DNA of 64,000 nt from Moorella glycerini (GCF_009735625.1 NZ_CP046244.1:992001-1056000), one strand, 5' to 3'; shown: positions 52,921 through 61,522, counted from the first letter of the stretch. Numbers and translations are program-made. The notes: generated from the sequence alone by a model not told the origin.

Positions 52921-54857
52921 CCCGAGTTCGACAGTTGCTAGGCAAAAATGACTGCTTTCTAGATGAAGAGGCCTTATAAATCAAGGGTTTCCGGTTTCGG
53001 GAAAGCTCAAAAATCAAAAACTGCCTAGGCACACGATTTCGGAATTAAAGCTTGATAACGACATAGTACATGCGCTATAATATAGACATGTACATAAGAA
53101 CTATTTCCCGCAAAAACAAGGACGGCTCTGTTGTCCGTTATATCCAGCTTGCCCACAACGTCTGGGACCCCAAGGCCGGCTACCCGAAAGCCAAAGTACT
53201 CTTCAACTTCGGCCGCGAAGAGGATGTAGACCGGGAAGCCCTGGTCCGCCTGGTAAAGAGTATTACGCGTTTTTTGGGACCGGAAGAGGCTTTACGCACC
53301 CAGGCAGAGTTAAACGGCAGCGCTCCCCTAACTTTTGTCTCCAGCCGGCCTATAGGTGGCGCCTGGGTGTTAAACGAGCTCTGGAACCAGCTGGGTATCA
53401 ACCGCGTTTTAGCCGGGCTGCTGGCCAAACGTAAGTTCCAGGCGCCGGTAGAACGAGCCATCTTCGCTATGGTAGCCAACCGGGCTTTGAACCCGGCCAG
53501 TAAACTTAAGACCGAGGATTGGGTCAGCCACGATGTTTTCATTCCCGGCCTCCCGGACGTGCCGGTGCAAAACCTTTACCGAGCCATGGACTTCTTACTG
53601 GAGGCTGCTGAAGAACTGCAAAAGGATATCTTCTTCTCCGTGGCCCACCTCTTCAACCTGGAAGTCGATCTCCTGTACTTCGATACCACCTCCACCTACT
53701 TTGAAGTGGAAGAGGAGGATAATCCGGAGGACCATAAGCAGCACCTTCGGCGTAAAGGCAACTCCAAGGACCACCGGCCGGATTTACCCCAGGTGGTAAT
53801 CGGCCTGGCTGTCACCAGGGAGGGCCTGCCGGTACGCTGCTGGGTCTGGCCGGGTAACACCGCCGACATGGCGGTAATCGAGCAAGTCAAAAAGGACCTG
53901 GTGGGCTGGCAACTGGGCCGGGTCATCACTGTTGTCGACCGCGGTTTTGCTTCGGAAGACAACCTTCGTTACCTCCAGCGCGCCGGCGGCCACTACATTG
54001 CCGGCGAAAAGATGCGCAGCGGCAAGGATACGGTGGCAGAGGCCCTGGCCCGGCCGGGCCGCTACAAAACTGTCAAGGATAACCTTGAAGTTAAAGAAGT
54101 TATCGTCGGCGACGGCGAAAAAAGGGTACGATATATCCTGGTACGTAACCCTAAAGAAGCAGAAAAAGACAGACTGGAGCGGGAGAAAATCCTGGCCCGC
54201 CTCAAGGAAGAATTAGCGGCCATTGGGGACCTCAAAGGCGAACCCCATACTAAAGCCTGCTGCCAGCTCATTGCCCATCCCACTTATGGCCGCTATCTCA
54301 AGACCGACAAGAAGGGACAACCCTATATCGATGCGGCCAGGGTGAAAGCTGAAGAGAAGCTGGACGGCAAATACCTTTTAAGAACCTCGGACGATACCAT
54401 AAGTGCTGAAGACGTGGCCCTCGGCTACAAGCAACTGCTTGAGGTAGAGGATGCCTTCCGCACCATGAAGCAGTCCTTAGAGCTGCGGCCGGTCTATCAT
54501 CGCCTGAGCGACCGCATCCATGCTCACGTCCTCCTGTGCTGGCTGGGACTGCTCCTAATCCGGGTAGCTGAAACGAAAGTGCAGGATAGCTGGCGGAACA
54601 TCCGCCAGACCCTGGAACGCATGCACCTGGGCGAATTTGTTGGTCCTGAGGGCAGGGTACTCCAAAGGACGGAAACAACCCCGCCACAGCAGCATATCTT
54701 CAAGACCCTTGGGATAAAGGAACCGCCGCAAATAATCGCGGTCGAAACAAAGGCCAGAAAGGGTCCCTAGTAACACGCGCCCAAAAAGCCGATCCCTGAA
54801 ACCCTTGCGCAACAAGCTGTTGCGCTTATTATTCACCTAGCAACTGTCGAACTCGGG
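52921..54857 (+). mobile_element. IS1634-like (IS4 superfamily) element, 1937 bp, 5-bp target duplication
   Basis: Perfect terminal inverted repeats of at least 20 bp start with CCCGAGTTCGACAGTTGC at 52921 and end with the complement at 54857. GATTA flanks both ends (52916-52920 and 54858-54862). One transposase gene fills the element. It splits a DUF4258 gene, whose two halves rejoin in frame without it. Confidence 0.9.
53088..54770 (+). CDS. IS1634-family DDE transposase
   Basis: 560 residues (start MYIRTISRKNKDGS at 53088; six further codons upstream are open). DDE landmarks are LLYFDTTSTYFEVEE (first Asp), VITVVDRGFASEDNLRYL (second Asp) and a C-terminal EVEDAFRTMKQSLELRPVYHR with the glutamate, the usual YREK-like region. 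The frame is intact, so the copy is probably active. Confidence 0.92.
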   Translation: MYIRTISRKNKDGSVVRYIQLAHNVWDPKAGYPKAKVLFNFGREEDVDREALVRLVKSITRFLGPEEALRTQAELNGSAPLTFVSSRPIGGAWVLNELWNQLGINRVLAGLLAKRKFQAPVERAIFAMVANRALNPASKLKTEDWVSHDVFIPGLPDVPVQNLYRAMDFLLEAAEELQKDIFFSVAHLFNLEVDLLYFDTTSTYFEVEEEDNPEDHKQHLRRKGNSKDHRPDLPQVVIGLAVTREGLPVRCWVWPGNTADMAVIEQVKKDLVGWQLGRVITVVDRGFASEDNLRYLQRAGGHYIAGEKMRSGKDTVAEALARPGRYKTVKDNLEVKEVIVGDGEKRVRYILVRNPKEAEKDRLEREKILARLKEELAAIGDLKGEPHTKACCQLIAHPTYGRYLKTDKKGQPYIDAARVKAEEKLDGKYLLRTSDDTISAEDVALGYKQLLEVEDAFRTMKQSLELRPVYHRLSDRIHAHVLLCWLGLLLIRVAETKVQDSWRNIRQTLERMHLGEFVGPEGRVLQRTETTPPQQHIFKTLGIKEPPQIIAVETKARKGP

Positions 54858-55159
54858 GATTACGTACTGTCTCATTTACCAGCTGTTTAGGGAGTTTCCT
54901 TTCTATTAGCTGCTTTTCAGCATGGAAGGTAAATCTAAGCTTCAAGGTTTCCTTCCTCCTGACTGCCGCAGAAGAAGTCTTCGCCGCCTGGTACGCACCT
55001 CAAGGATGGCGCTCTCGATGCCATCCTGTCCAAGTAGCTCAATAAGACAGCTTTAATAAGGTTCACCTCAAGCTCAATCTTAATGTTGAAATGCATAACT
55101 GTCAAGAATTTCGGGCCCCTCCCAGCAGGAAATGGCGCCCGGAAACAGTGAGCCTTAAA

Positions 55160-55190
55160 AATAAAACCGGTAGCTTTTAGCTATCGGTTT
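55160..55190 (-). terminator. Terminator after the TolC-like genes
   Basis: Minus-strand stem AAACCGATAGCT / AGCTACCGGTTT (one wobble pair) then TATTTTT. It ends transcripts of the tolC region about 50 bases after the TolC-like fragment. Between it and 54946 I see only a possible short coding remnant on the minus strand (NLIKAVLLSYLDRM) and no gene. Confidence 0.75.
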
Positions 55191-55242
55191 CTTGTTAACA
55201 CGAAAATAGTCCTTTCCAATTTTCATTATTTGTTGTTCCCAT

Positions 55243-55500
55243 TTAATTCCCTGTTCCCATGCCACTACTACCTGTTGCCACAGTTGCTGAACTACCGCCA
55301 GAAGCCGACCAGGCCCAGGGCTGCCAGAAGGCTTTTACCGCCAGCTCGTGCTGGATAGTGATGCTCAGCAGTTGCTGCCGGGCCTGCGCCAGGGACGCCT
55401 CAGCTGCCAGCACGTCGGCCTGGGTACCAATGCCGACATCATAACGTAATTGGGCCAGGCGCAATACGCCTTCTGCCGAAGCAACCCCTTTTGGGCCGCT
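55243..55500 (-). pseudogene. TolC-like protein, C-terminal fragment
   Basis: An 85-codon remnant, open from the TGA at 55503: KGVASAEGVLRLAQLRYDVGI, QADVLAAEASLAQARQQLLS and ITIQHELAVKAF match the last helices of TolC-type outer channel proteins, a different sequence from the full copy upstream. No start codon or upstream domains remain. It indicates a second tolC paralogue lost by deletion. Confidence 0.72.
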
Positions 55501-55586
55501 TCATAACCCGTTCCGGGGTTTTTAAGCTTTAAAAGTATGGCTTTTTATTGTACAATAACTTATCTCGCTGCAAATAGTGACCTTTA

Positions 55587-56687
55587 TCATCTAGTATTAC
55601 TGCTTGAAACACCTGTTGAACCAGTATAATTATATGCCCACGGTTTCTCTAGGGCTAGTTTATAATAAGCATGATCTAAAGTTAACTGGAGCAACTTTTG
55701 CTGCGCATCTGCAAGATTCTTTTCTGCTTCATTGATGTCGCTTTTCGTTGCCATACCTATTTCATATTTAATTTTGGTTACCCTTAAATTTTCTTCTGCC
55801 AGGCGAAGGTTATTTTGAGCAGGAATATAATTTTCTTCCAAGGTTTTTACGCTATTATAAAGAGTGCGTACCAGTTCTTTTACTTGATCTTGGGCCATAC
55901 CAGCTTGGAGCCTTGCGATTTCAATATCTTCATCGCTGGTATTTTCATCCCACCCCTTCAATCTTTCTTTCAATTGGGCATTTTCTATGGCTGACATTAC
56001 GTTCGGGCTCTCATCTAGGGCCAGGGTTTGCTGGGAGGCTAAATCACCTTGAAATGGGCTAAAATCTATCTTATCAACAAGTACGGGTCTTGCATTCTCC
56101 GGGAGGCCGATAAGTAAATTGAGGGCCTTATACGTTTTATCCAGCTCGATCCTTGCTGCTGCCAGGGCCGCCCTGCCGACCGCCAGCTGGGTTTCCATCC
56201 CCATAAGGGCCTGCTTGCTAATTAAGCCATTGGTATAACTAAGCCGTGCATTACTGAGCTTTAAGGCATCATTTTCTACAGTTAAAGTAGCCAGTGAAAC
56301 CTGAGCCTCTTTTTTTAAAACATCATAATAGGCCTTATGAGTTGCCAGAATAACACTATCTTTTACTGCTGCCTGCTTTTTCCTGGCTACTTCATAGCCC
56401 ATCTTGCTCTGCTCCCTGGCGACATAAAGAGGTTCTACGCCGGGAGTATAGTCGGTAGCCCAGTTTGGACTAAACCTGGCCAGGGCATAGGCAGCATCAT
56501 CCTTTAATTCCTCGCTTTTTTGCAATTCAAGCTCGCTTATTTTTAAACTGTCACTATGCAGCAAGGCTTTCTTGATTGCTTCTTCGAGGGTTAATTCCAT
56601 CTCGTTATTTTCTTCGGCCCTAGCAGGCATTACCATCAACATCAAGAACAAGAAAACCACCATAACAATTGTTGGCAGCCGCCGCAT
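55587..56687 (-). CDS. TolC-family outer efflux protein
   Basis: 366 residues: signal peptide (MRRLPTIVMVVFLFLMLMVMPARA), then two OEP repeats rich in coiled-coil helices, including LTLEEAIKKALLHSDSLKISELELQKSEE and LRLAEENLRVTKIKYEIGMATKSDINEAEKNLADAQQKLLQL. TolC-family proteins in Moorella-type cells are compatible with their unusual envelope. ATG 56687 has GGAGTGGGAT upstream; the upstream extension in frame lacks a site. Probably the channel for the adaptors and EmrB, although it is separated from them by the IS1634-like element. Confidence 0.85.
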   Translation of the reverse strand: MRRLPTIVMVVFLFLMLMVMPARAEENNEMELTLEEAIKKALLHSDSLKISELELQKSEELKDDAAYALARFSPNWATDYTPGVEPLYVAREQSKMGYEVARKKQAAVKDSVILATHKAYYDVLKKEAQVSLATLTVENDALKLSNARLSYTNGLISKQALMGMETQLAVGRAALAAARIELDKTYKALNLLIGLPENARPVLVDKIDFSPFQGDLASQQTLALDESPNVMSAIENAQLKERLKGWDENTSDEDIEIARLQAGMAQDQVKELVRTLYNSVKTLEENYIPAQNNLRLAEENLRVTKIKYEIGMATKSDINEAEKNLADAQQKLLQLTLDHAYYKLALEKPWAYNYTGSTGVSSSNTR

Positions 56688-56773
56688 TATCCCACTCCTT
56701 ATACTTCTTGAATCAAACCTGCTGTTAAAGTCTCCCCTTTGTATAATCTGTATCAATATTTAGACAACCCATA

Positions 56774-56810
56774 GAAAGAAGCTGAGCCCGGGTTTTAACC
56801 CGGGCTCAGC
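56774..56810 (-). terminator. Terminator of the surface protein gene
   Basis: Very stable GC-rich hairpin, arms GCTGAGCCCGGG / CCCGGGCTCAGC extended through the loop bases, followed on the minus strand by TTCTTTC. It lies 17 bases after the stop codon. Confidence 0.85.
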
Positions 56811-56826
56811 AAATTTGGTTGGTTAC

Positions 56827-58998
56827 TTATTCCAGATTCATGGTCACGGTCTGGGTGGCGTCGTCATAGCCGACGCTGGCGCCCAGGGCCTGGGCGATGA
56901 ACCGGAAGGGCAGCATGGTGCGGCCACTGGCAACCTCAGGAGCAACGTCCATGGTCAGGCTGATGCCGTTGACCTTCAGCACGTTGCTGCCGATGGTCAT
57001 CTGGACGGCAGTAGTACCCTTCAGCACGGTCACGGTCTGGGTGGCGTCATCCCAGAAGATGTTCTCCGGATCCACACCCAGGGCGTAGGCGACGTAGCGG
57101 ACAGGCAGGTAGGTCCGGCCGTCTTTTACGTAGGCGGCTACGTCCATGGTGTACTCGGTGCCGTTGACGGTGTAAGTGCTGCTGCCGATGACGAAGGAGG
57201 CTGAACGTTTGGTTGCAGAAACCCCCGAAGCGTTCGTCACAGTAGCTACAGTGCTGGTACTACCGCCAGCTTTTGTCAAGAAAGTACCACTAATTTCCAC
57301 TGTAACGTCCTTAGCTAGGAAGCGGGAATCGACGTCGTAAGCAATGTCTTTAATCTCAATAACGTCAGCCTTAACAGTGCTGAATTTGGTTCCCCATGTA
57401 GCAGCTGCAACCTCAGCAACGTTTGTCCCTTTAGGCGTAGCTACCCACGTAACAGTGACTTTTTCACCATTGATGTAAAGGGTCGGGTTTTTAGAGAAAT
57501 AGATACCATTGGGTAATGTCAGCTTCAGGGTTCCATTAGTGTTAAAGAGATTTTTCCCTGCTTCGGTAATCTTGATATCACCAGCAACCTGATCAAGACT
57601 ATTTACGTTTACGTTCTTCTTATCGGCCTCAAAGGTGGCAACGGGGATAACCTTGCCCAATACAACCTCACCGTTCGGACCGGCGGTACCGCTAATCTCC
57701 ACAACGATGTCGCCAGAAGCATTCGCATCAATATTGACGGTGGGCAGGTGAGTAGAACCATCAAAGGTAACGGGATCAGTAATATTAGTTGGATTAGTCA
57801 CACTAAACCAGATGCTCCGGTCATCGTTATAACGAGTTCCAGCGGCAAAACCAGCAGGAGCAGCAGGTGGGTTACTGGTCCATTTAGCGTTTTTCAGTGT
57901 AAAAACAAGGCTGCCATTGTTGCTAAAGGCACCGGCAAAGTTCTGATCGATCTTAATATCACCCAAGATAACGCCAGCTTGGCCGGGTACACCTTCACGG
58001 TCCTTAGTATCCTCTGCGGTTATGGTAAATTCACCTACAGTCGTAGTCGCAACCACCAAATCGGTATCGCTCAGCTTAGAATTTGAGCTAGCAACGGTGA
58101 TTACGATATCGCCTGAAACACCGGGAGATACATTAAGATAACCGGCAGAATCAAGATCAAACGTCAGCTTCCCACCGATACCTGAAGACGGACTGGTGAC
58201 AGTGTAAGTAAGGGTTTTGTCATCGGTACGCGTTGCGGGACCCACGGCAAGACCCGCGGTGCCAGAAGCCGTTGGGTATGGGCCAGGAGCAGCAACCCAG
58301 GTCACGCCCGGGGTAGCAATTGTTAAGGTGATTGTGTCAGGGGTAGTTGAACTTAGAACGCCAGGTTGATTTTCCTCAATGGTAATATCGGCAACCTTAA
58401 CGCCAAGACCTGCCCCGCTGATCTTCTTGGCACTGGCAGCAGTGGCAGTCAGCGCACCGGCTCCAATCCTAGCGATGACAAGAGTTTTACTCTCAGTCCA
58501 AACCTGGTTGCCATCCTCATCTAAAACCTGCAGCTTAACAGTTGCAGTTACATCACCGGTAGTACCCGACGTGATGTCTAAGTTTGGAACGTCAAAAACC
58601 AGTTGGGTTACAGCAGCAGTAGCATTGTAGACGGTAAACTGCACCGAATCACTGTCGGATGCGACATAAGTAATCGTGGCAGCTGGCGAAGTAGTGACGA
58701 GAGCTTGAACGGCAGCATTAGTGTTGGGTTCGCTGTTCCATTTCGCCCCGCTTGAAAGATCGACGGTTACATAGGTAGTACCTCCACCGGGTTTCTGACC
58801 ATTAAATGTAATATTTTGATCGCCAGCAGCTATAGAAAACCACCCAGCCGGCTGATTAGAAGCATCGGTGATGATCGGATATGCGCTGCTGTACTTAAAC
58901 GGATCTCCGGCAAACGCCGGTACTGCCATGGGAACCAACAACGTTACCATAACAGCCAAGGTTACTAAAATGGCCACAATTTTTTTCGATTTGCCCAC
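56827..58998 (-). CDS. Secreted surface protein with copper amine oxidase-like N-terminal domains at its C-terminus
   Basis: 723 residues: signal peptide (MGKSKKIVAILVTLAVMVTLLVPMAVPAFA), a long Thr/Val-rich beta region (about 30-600) with recurrent DIxI/GDI segments (GVKVADITIEEN, GVILGDIKIDQN and VAGDIKITEAG) suggesting three or more repeated beta domains, and a C-terminal Cu_amine_oxidN1 pair (TMDVAAYVKDGRTYLPVRYVAYALGV and TMDVAPEVASGRTMLPFRFIAQALGA). This is the plan of abundant S-layer-like proteins in Moorella and relatives. It is driven by an ECF promoter nearly identical to that of the neighbouring sigma factor gene and has a 210-base leader. Confidence 0.85.
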   Translation of the reverse strand: MGKSKKIVAILVTLAVMVTLLVPMAVPAFAGDPFKYSSAYPIITDASNQPAGWFSIAAGDQNITFNGQKPGGGTTYVTVDLSSGAKWNSEPNTNAAVQALVTTSPAATITYVASDSDSVQFTVYNATAAVTQLVFDVPNLDITSGTTGDVTATVKLQVLDEDGNQVWTESKTLVIARIGAGALTATAASAKKISGAGLGVKVADITIEENQPGVLSSTTPDTITLTIATPGVTWVAAPGPYPTASGTAGLAVGPATRTDDKTLTYTVTSPSSGIGGKLTFDLDSAGYLNVSPGVSGDIVITVASSNSKLSDTDLVVATTTVGEFTITAEDTKDREGVPGQAGVILGDIKIDQNFAGAFSNNGSLVFTLKNAKWTSNPPAAPAGFAAGTRYNDDRSIWFSVTNPTNITDPVTFDGSTHLPTVNIDANASGDIVVEISGTAGPNGEVVLGKVIPVATFEADKKNVNVNSLDQVAGDIKITEAGKNLFNTNGTLKLTLPNGIYFSKNPTLYINGEKVTVTWVATPKGTNVAEVAAATWGTKFSTVKADVIEIKDIAYDVDSRFLAKDVTVEISGTFLTKAGGSTSTVATVTNASGVSATKRSASFVIGSSTYTVNGTEYTMDVAAYVKDGRTYLPVRYVAYALGVDPENIFWDDATQTVTVLKGTTAVQMTIGSNVLKVNGISLTMDVAPEVASGRTMLPFRFIAQALGASVGYDDATQTVTMNLE

Positions 58999-59091
58999 TA
59001 ATTATTTACCTCCTTGAAAATTTGGTTTTTCTTGGCCCGGGCGGCCAATCTTACCCGCTACTCCCCTCCTTCACTCTGGTTTCCCATACCT

Positions 59092-59124
59092 TGCTGCGAT
59101 TTATTGCTGCGACTGGTGCTGCGA
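59092..59124 (-). repeat. Three TGCTGCGA repeats in the surface protein leader
   Basis: TGCTGCGA at 59092-59099, 59105-59112 and 59117-59124 (TCGCAGCA in the RNA), spaced 13 and 12 bases. They lie in the 5' leader, about 100 bases before the start codon. Role unknown; an RNA or DNA binding site is possible. Confidence 0.6.
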
Positions 59125-59212
59125 TACAGGCAATTATGCCCGGATGAGGAATTTCCTGCGTGCCCGACCAGCATCCCTACTGGCTTGGACAGGTTTTCCT
59201 CACCCAACCAGT

Positions 59213-59245
59213 TTATTAGACACCGCACCGCGGTAAAAAGTTCCC
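59213..59245 (-). promoter_or_regulatory. ECF sigma promoter of the surface protein gene
   Basis: Minus strand: GGGAACTTTTT-N13-GTCTAATAA, i.e. -35 GGAACTT, 17-base spacer, -10 TCTAA. It is the same in both boxes and spacing as the sigma-gene promoter at 59458-59490 and resembles the GGAACTT/TCTGA promoters of ECF sigma-E type factors. Confidence 0.85.
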
Positions 59246-59457
59246 AGGGCCCGTAAAAAATTTTAAAAGGACATATGTAATATAAAGTATAATTTTAACG
59301 GAACCCGCCAGTAAAACGCTCGCCTGAGATATTTGTTACTTTCTGCCAGGTTGCAGTATAGATGGCCCTGCGATATACTTAGTAATGATAGCATGAGGGC
59401 ATTAAAGCATGATTTCGTCTTCTTATAGAAAATTTCCTTACGGATAACGTCCTTCAC

Positions 59458-59490
59458 GGGAACTTTTTGGCTTTCCATATTGTCTAATAA
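59458..59490 (+). promoter_or_regulatory. ECF sigma promoter of the sigma/anti-sigma operon
   Basis: GGGAACTTTTT-N13-GTCTAATAA, matching the surface-gene promoter over 20 box positions. It lies about 40 bases upstream of the preferred sigma start, so the factor activates its own gene. The gap 59246-59457 shows no gene. Confidence 0.85.
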
Positions 59491-59527
59491 GTGTCCGGGG
59501 AATACCGGGCCTCCAGGGGTGTTCTGC

Positions 59528-60121
59528 TTGAACCTTGGGAGTAAAAAGGCGCCGGGCAAAAAAAACGGTGCTGTTTCCTTTGAAGAACTGGTCCTGACCT
59601 ATCAGGATAAGGTATATAACCTGAGCTACCAGCTGACGGGTAACCATAACGATGCCCAGGACCTGGCCCAGGAGGTCTTTGTTAAGGCCTACCTGGGGCT
59701 GGATAAATTCCGGTATGAGGCCGATATAGGTACGTGGTTACACCGCATCACCGTAAATTTATTTTTAAACCTGCGCCGGAAAATAGCCCGCCACCCGGCG
59801 GTTTCCCTGGACGCCCCTCTAGATACGGGGGAAGGGGAGGTTAGCCGGGAAGTAGCCGCCGCCGGGGGTGACCCCCAGGAGCTGGTGGAGGAGCTGGAGC
59901 TGCAGGGCCTTGTCCGGCGGGCCTTAAGGCAGCTGCCGGCGGAGTACCAGGCGGTGCTGGTGCTGCGGGAACTGCAGGGTTACAGCTATGAGGAAATCGC
60001 GTCCCTGCTGGGCTGCCCCCCGGGGACGGTGAAGTCGCGCCTGAACCGGGCGCGGCAGGCCATGAAAGAGAAAGTAATGCAGATGGCAGAGGAGAAGCCG
60101 CCTGAACACAGGCGGCCTTGA
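59528..60121 (+). CDS. ECF (sigma-70 family) RNA polymerase sigma factor
   Basis: 197 residues: region 2 (FEELVLTYQDKVYNLSYQLTGNHNDAQDLAQEVFVKAYLGLDKF), a linker, and region 4 (LPAEYQAVLVLRELQGYSYEEIASLLGCPPGTVKSRLNRARQAMKE). The frame is open to 59480, but that part overlaps the -10 box; the TTG at 59528 has CAGGGGTG upstream. The zinc-finger anti-sigma gene follows after 11 bp. It probably reads the GGAACTT/TCTAA promoters of its own operon and of the surface protein gene. Confidence 0.92.
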   Translation: MNLGSKKAPGKKNGAVSFEELVLTYQDKVYNLSYQLTGNHNDAQDLAQEVFVKAYLGLDKFRYEADIGTWLHRITVNLFLNLRRKIARHPAVSLDAPLDTGEGEVSREVAAAGGDPQELVEELELQGLVRRALRQLPAEYQAVLVLRELQGYSYEEIASLLGCPPGTVKSRLNRARQAMKEKVMQMAEEKPPEHRRP

Positions 60122-60132
60122 GGTGAGGGGTT

Positions 60133-61197
60133 ATGCAGTGCCGTAACGCGCGGGAGTTCTTCTCGCCCTACCTGGACGGGGAGCTCTCCCCGGCGGAAAG
60201 AGAGGTTTTCCGGCAGCACCTGGGCGAATGCCCGGCCTGCTGCAAAGAATTAGAGCGTTGGCGGGATATTTCCCTGGCCCTGCAGGGAATGAAGGCGCCG
60301 GTGGCGACACCGCCGGGCTTCCTGGCGGCGGCCAACACCAGGCTGGCGGCCCGGCAGAGGACACGGCCCTGGCAGGGTATCCGGCGCTGGGTGGCTGCCG
60401 CTGCGGCCGTGGCGGTGCTGGCCGCCGGTTCCCTAAGCTACGCCGCCCGGGGGTTATGGCAGCACCTGCCTGCTCCTGTAGCCAGGGTGCAGCAGGGCGA
60501 TGGCCAGCAGTTAGCTGTTGATAATCCCGATCCGGCCGCGAGGCCGCCGGCGTCAAATCTGCTGCCGGACAGCGGGCACAGCCAGCCGGTAAAGCCGGAC
60601 GTCCAGCAGCCGGACAGCGGCAACCCGCCCGGTAAAAATCAGCTGCCGGTAACTGCGCCTGGCAATGGCGGGGGGCAGCCGGTGACACCGGACAGCGGTA
60701 AGCCGGGCCAGCAACCCACCCGGCTGGCCGGCGGGGAGCCATATACCGCCCGGGCCTTTTTAAGCGCCGGGCGCCAGGCGACCAGTACCATGATAAAAAT
60801 TACCGTAGATGATATAAATGGGACCAAAGCAAAGGCTTTAAGTTTAGCCAGCAGCAGCGGCGCCGCTATTCAGGTCATCGCCGACCAGGACAACGGCCAG
60901 GTGAAGCGGGTAATTTACAAGTTCACCGTGGCAGAAAGCCAGGCCGCCGCCCTCGTGGCTGGATTGAGCCAGCTGGGCCAGGTGATCTCCAAAAATACCA
61001 CCACCCAGGACCTGACGCAGCAGTTCAGCGCCACCCTGGAGCAGTACCAGGCCAAGGTGGCCCAGGTCAATGCCGCTGCCGACGCGGAGGAGAGGGCGAA
61101 GCTCACTAAAGAAGCTAAAGCCCTGGAACAACAGCTCAGTACCTGGGAAGAGGAAACGAAACAGCACACCATCATATTATGGCTGGAGACGAAATAA
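60133..61197 (+). CDS. Anti-sigma factor with zf-HC2 domain and extracellular domain
   Basis: 354 residues: zinc-finger zf-HC2 domain (CRNAREFFSPYLDGELSPAEREVFRQHLGECPACCKEL, H-x3-C-x2-C), one membrane span (WVAAAAAVAVLAAGSLSYAA, about 83-102), a Pro/Gly/Asp linker with repeated PDSG (about 130-200) and a C-terminal coiled-coil domain (about 230-350) of the DUF4349-like type. The cytoplasmic finger would hold the sigma factor and the outer domain would sense envelope state. It is co-transcribed with the sigma gene. Confidence 0.88.
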   Translation: MQCRNAREFFSPYLDGELSPAEREVFRQHLGECPACCKELERWRDISLALQGMKAPVATPPGFLAAANTRLAARQRTRPWQGIRRWVAAAAAVAVLAAGSLSYAARGLWQHLPAPVARVQQGDGQQLAVDNPDPAARPPASNLLPDSGHSQPVKPDVQQPDSGNPPGKNQLPVTAPGNGGGQPVTPDSGKPGQQPTRLAGGEPYTARAFLSAGRQATSTMIKITVDDINGTKAKALSLASSSGAAIQVIADQDNGQVKRVIYKFTVAESQAAALVAGLSQLGQVISKNTTTQDLTQQFSATLEQYQAKVAQVNAAADAEERAKLTKEAKALEQQLSTWEEETKQHTIILWLETK

Positions 61198-61219
61198 GGG
61201 ACCGGAAGGTCCCTTATTT
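61192..61219 (+). terminator. Terminator of the sigma/anti-sigma operon
   Basis: Perfect 12-bp stem AAATAAGGGACC / GGTCCCTTATTT with a GGAA tetraloop; the anti-sigma stop codon lies in the left arm. U-rich on both strands, so it may act in either direction. Confidence 0.8.
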
Positions 61220-61385
61220 AATGGCTGCAGTTGTCTTGTATCACAGGATATGAGAAAAGAGGACAGGCGGGAATGGGCGGGTGAAAACGGGAAAAACCGG
61301 GATGGGACAAGGGTTTGAGGGATTTGGCGGGCGGCCTGGCGGTGAGGCGGGAATCTCACAAGGGATGAAAAAAGGCGGGAGAATA

Positions 61386-61493
61386 ATGGCGGCGGAGCGG
61401 CGTGTAACGAAGGTATTGTACCGGCTGTTACTGGCCGTTACTAGAATGTGCAAAGGCAGGTTTTATCTGCGTTACAAAGGATTCAGGTTGTAA
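61386..61493 (+). CDS. Possible 35-residue basic peptide gene
   Basis: ATG at 61386 with GGGAGAATA upstream, product MAAERRVTKVLYRLLLAVTR plus MCKGRFYLRYKGFRL. It is strongly basic with an amphipathic or membrane-active helix in the first half. It is framed by terminators on both sides (61192-61219 and 61500-61522), which supports a small separate transcript. No family is recognised. Translation is uncertain. Confidence 0.4.
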   Translation: MAAERRVTKVLYRLLLAVTRMCKGRFYLRYKGFRL

Positions 61494-61499
61494 TGATGG

Positions 61500-61522
61500 C
61501 ACCCCGGAAAGGGGTGTTTTTT
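61500..61522 (+). terminator. Terminator after the 35-codon frame
   Basis: CACCCC-GGAAA-GGGGTG followed by six T residues, seven bases after the stop codon of the small frame. The stretch 61523-61738 beyond it shows no gene, only a GGCGACA direct repeat near 61655. Confidence 0.85.

Larger units (their letters stand above)
52839..54945 (-). pseudogene. DUF4258 gene split by an IS1634-like insertion
   Basis: 5' part 54945-54858: TTG start with AGGAGG upstream, then KLRFTFHAEKQLIERKLP and KQLVNETVRN. 3' part 52920-52839: EQIIPQGQDVLIYQKIYKE followed by MGRRR and a stop that overlaps the DUF2283 ribosome site. Removing the element and one GATTA copy joins both parts in frame (VRN-PEQ). The rebuilt protein is about 54 residues, shorter than many DUF4258 proteins, so it may have been truncated earlier. 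Confidence 0.78.

Noticed and set aside
58999-59212. c-di-GMP riboswitch in the surface-protein leader
   Set aside because: Such switches precede similar genes in related bacteria, but the GEMM core words are not found here.
59480-59527. Sigma factor start at 59480
   Set aside because: It overlaps the -10 box of the ECF promoter and would precede the transcript start.
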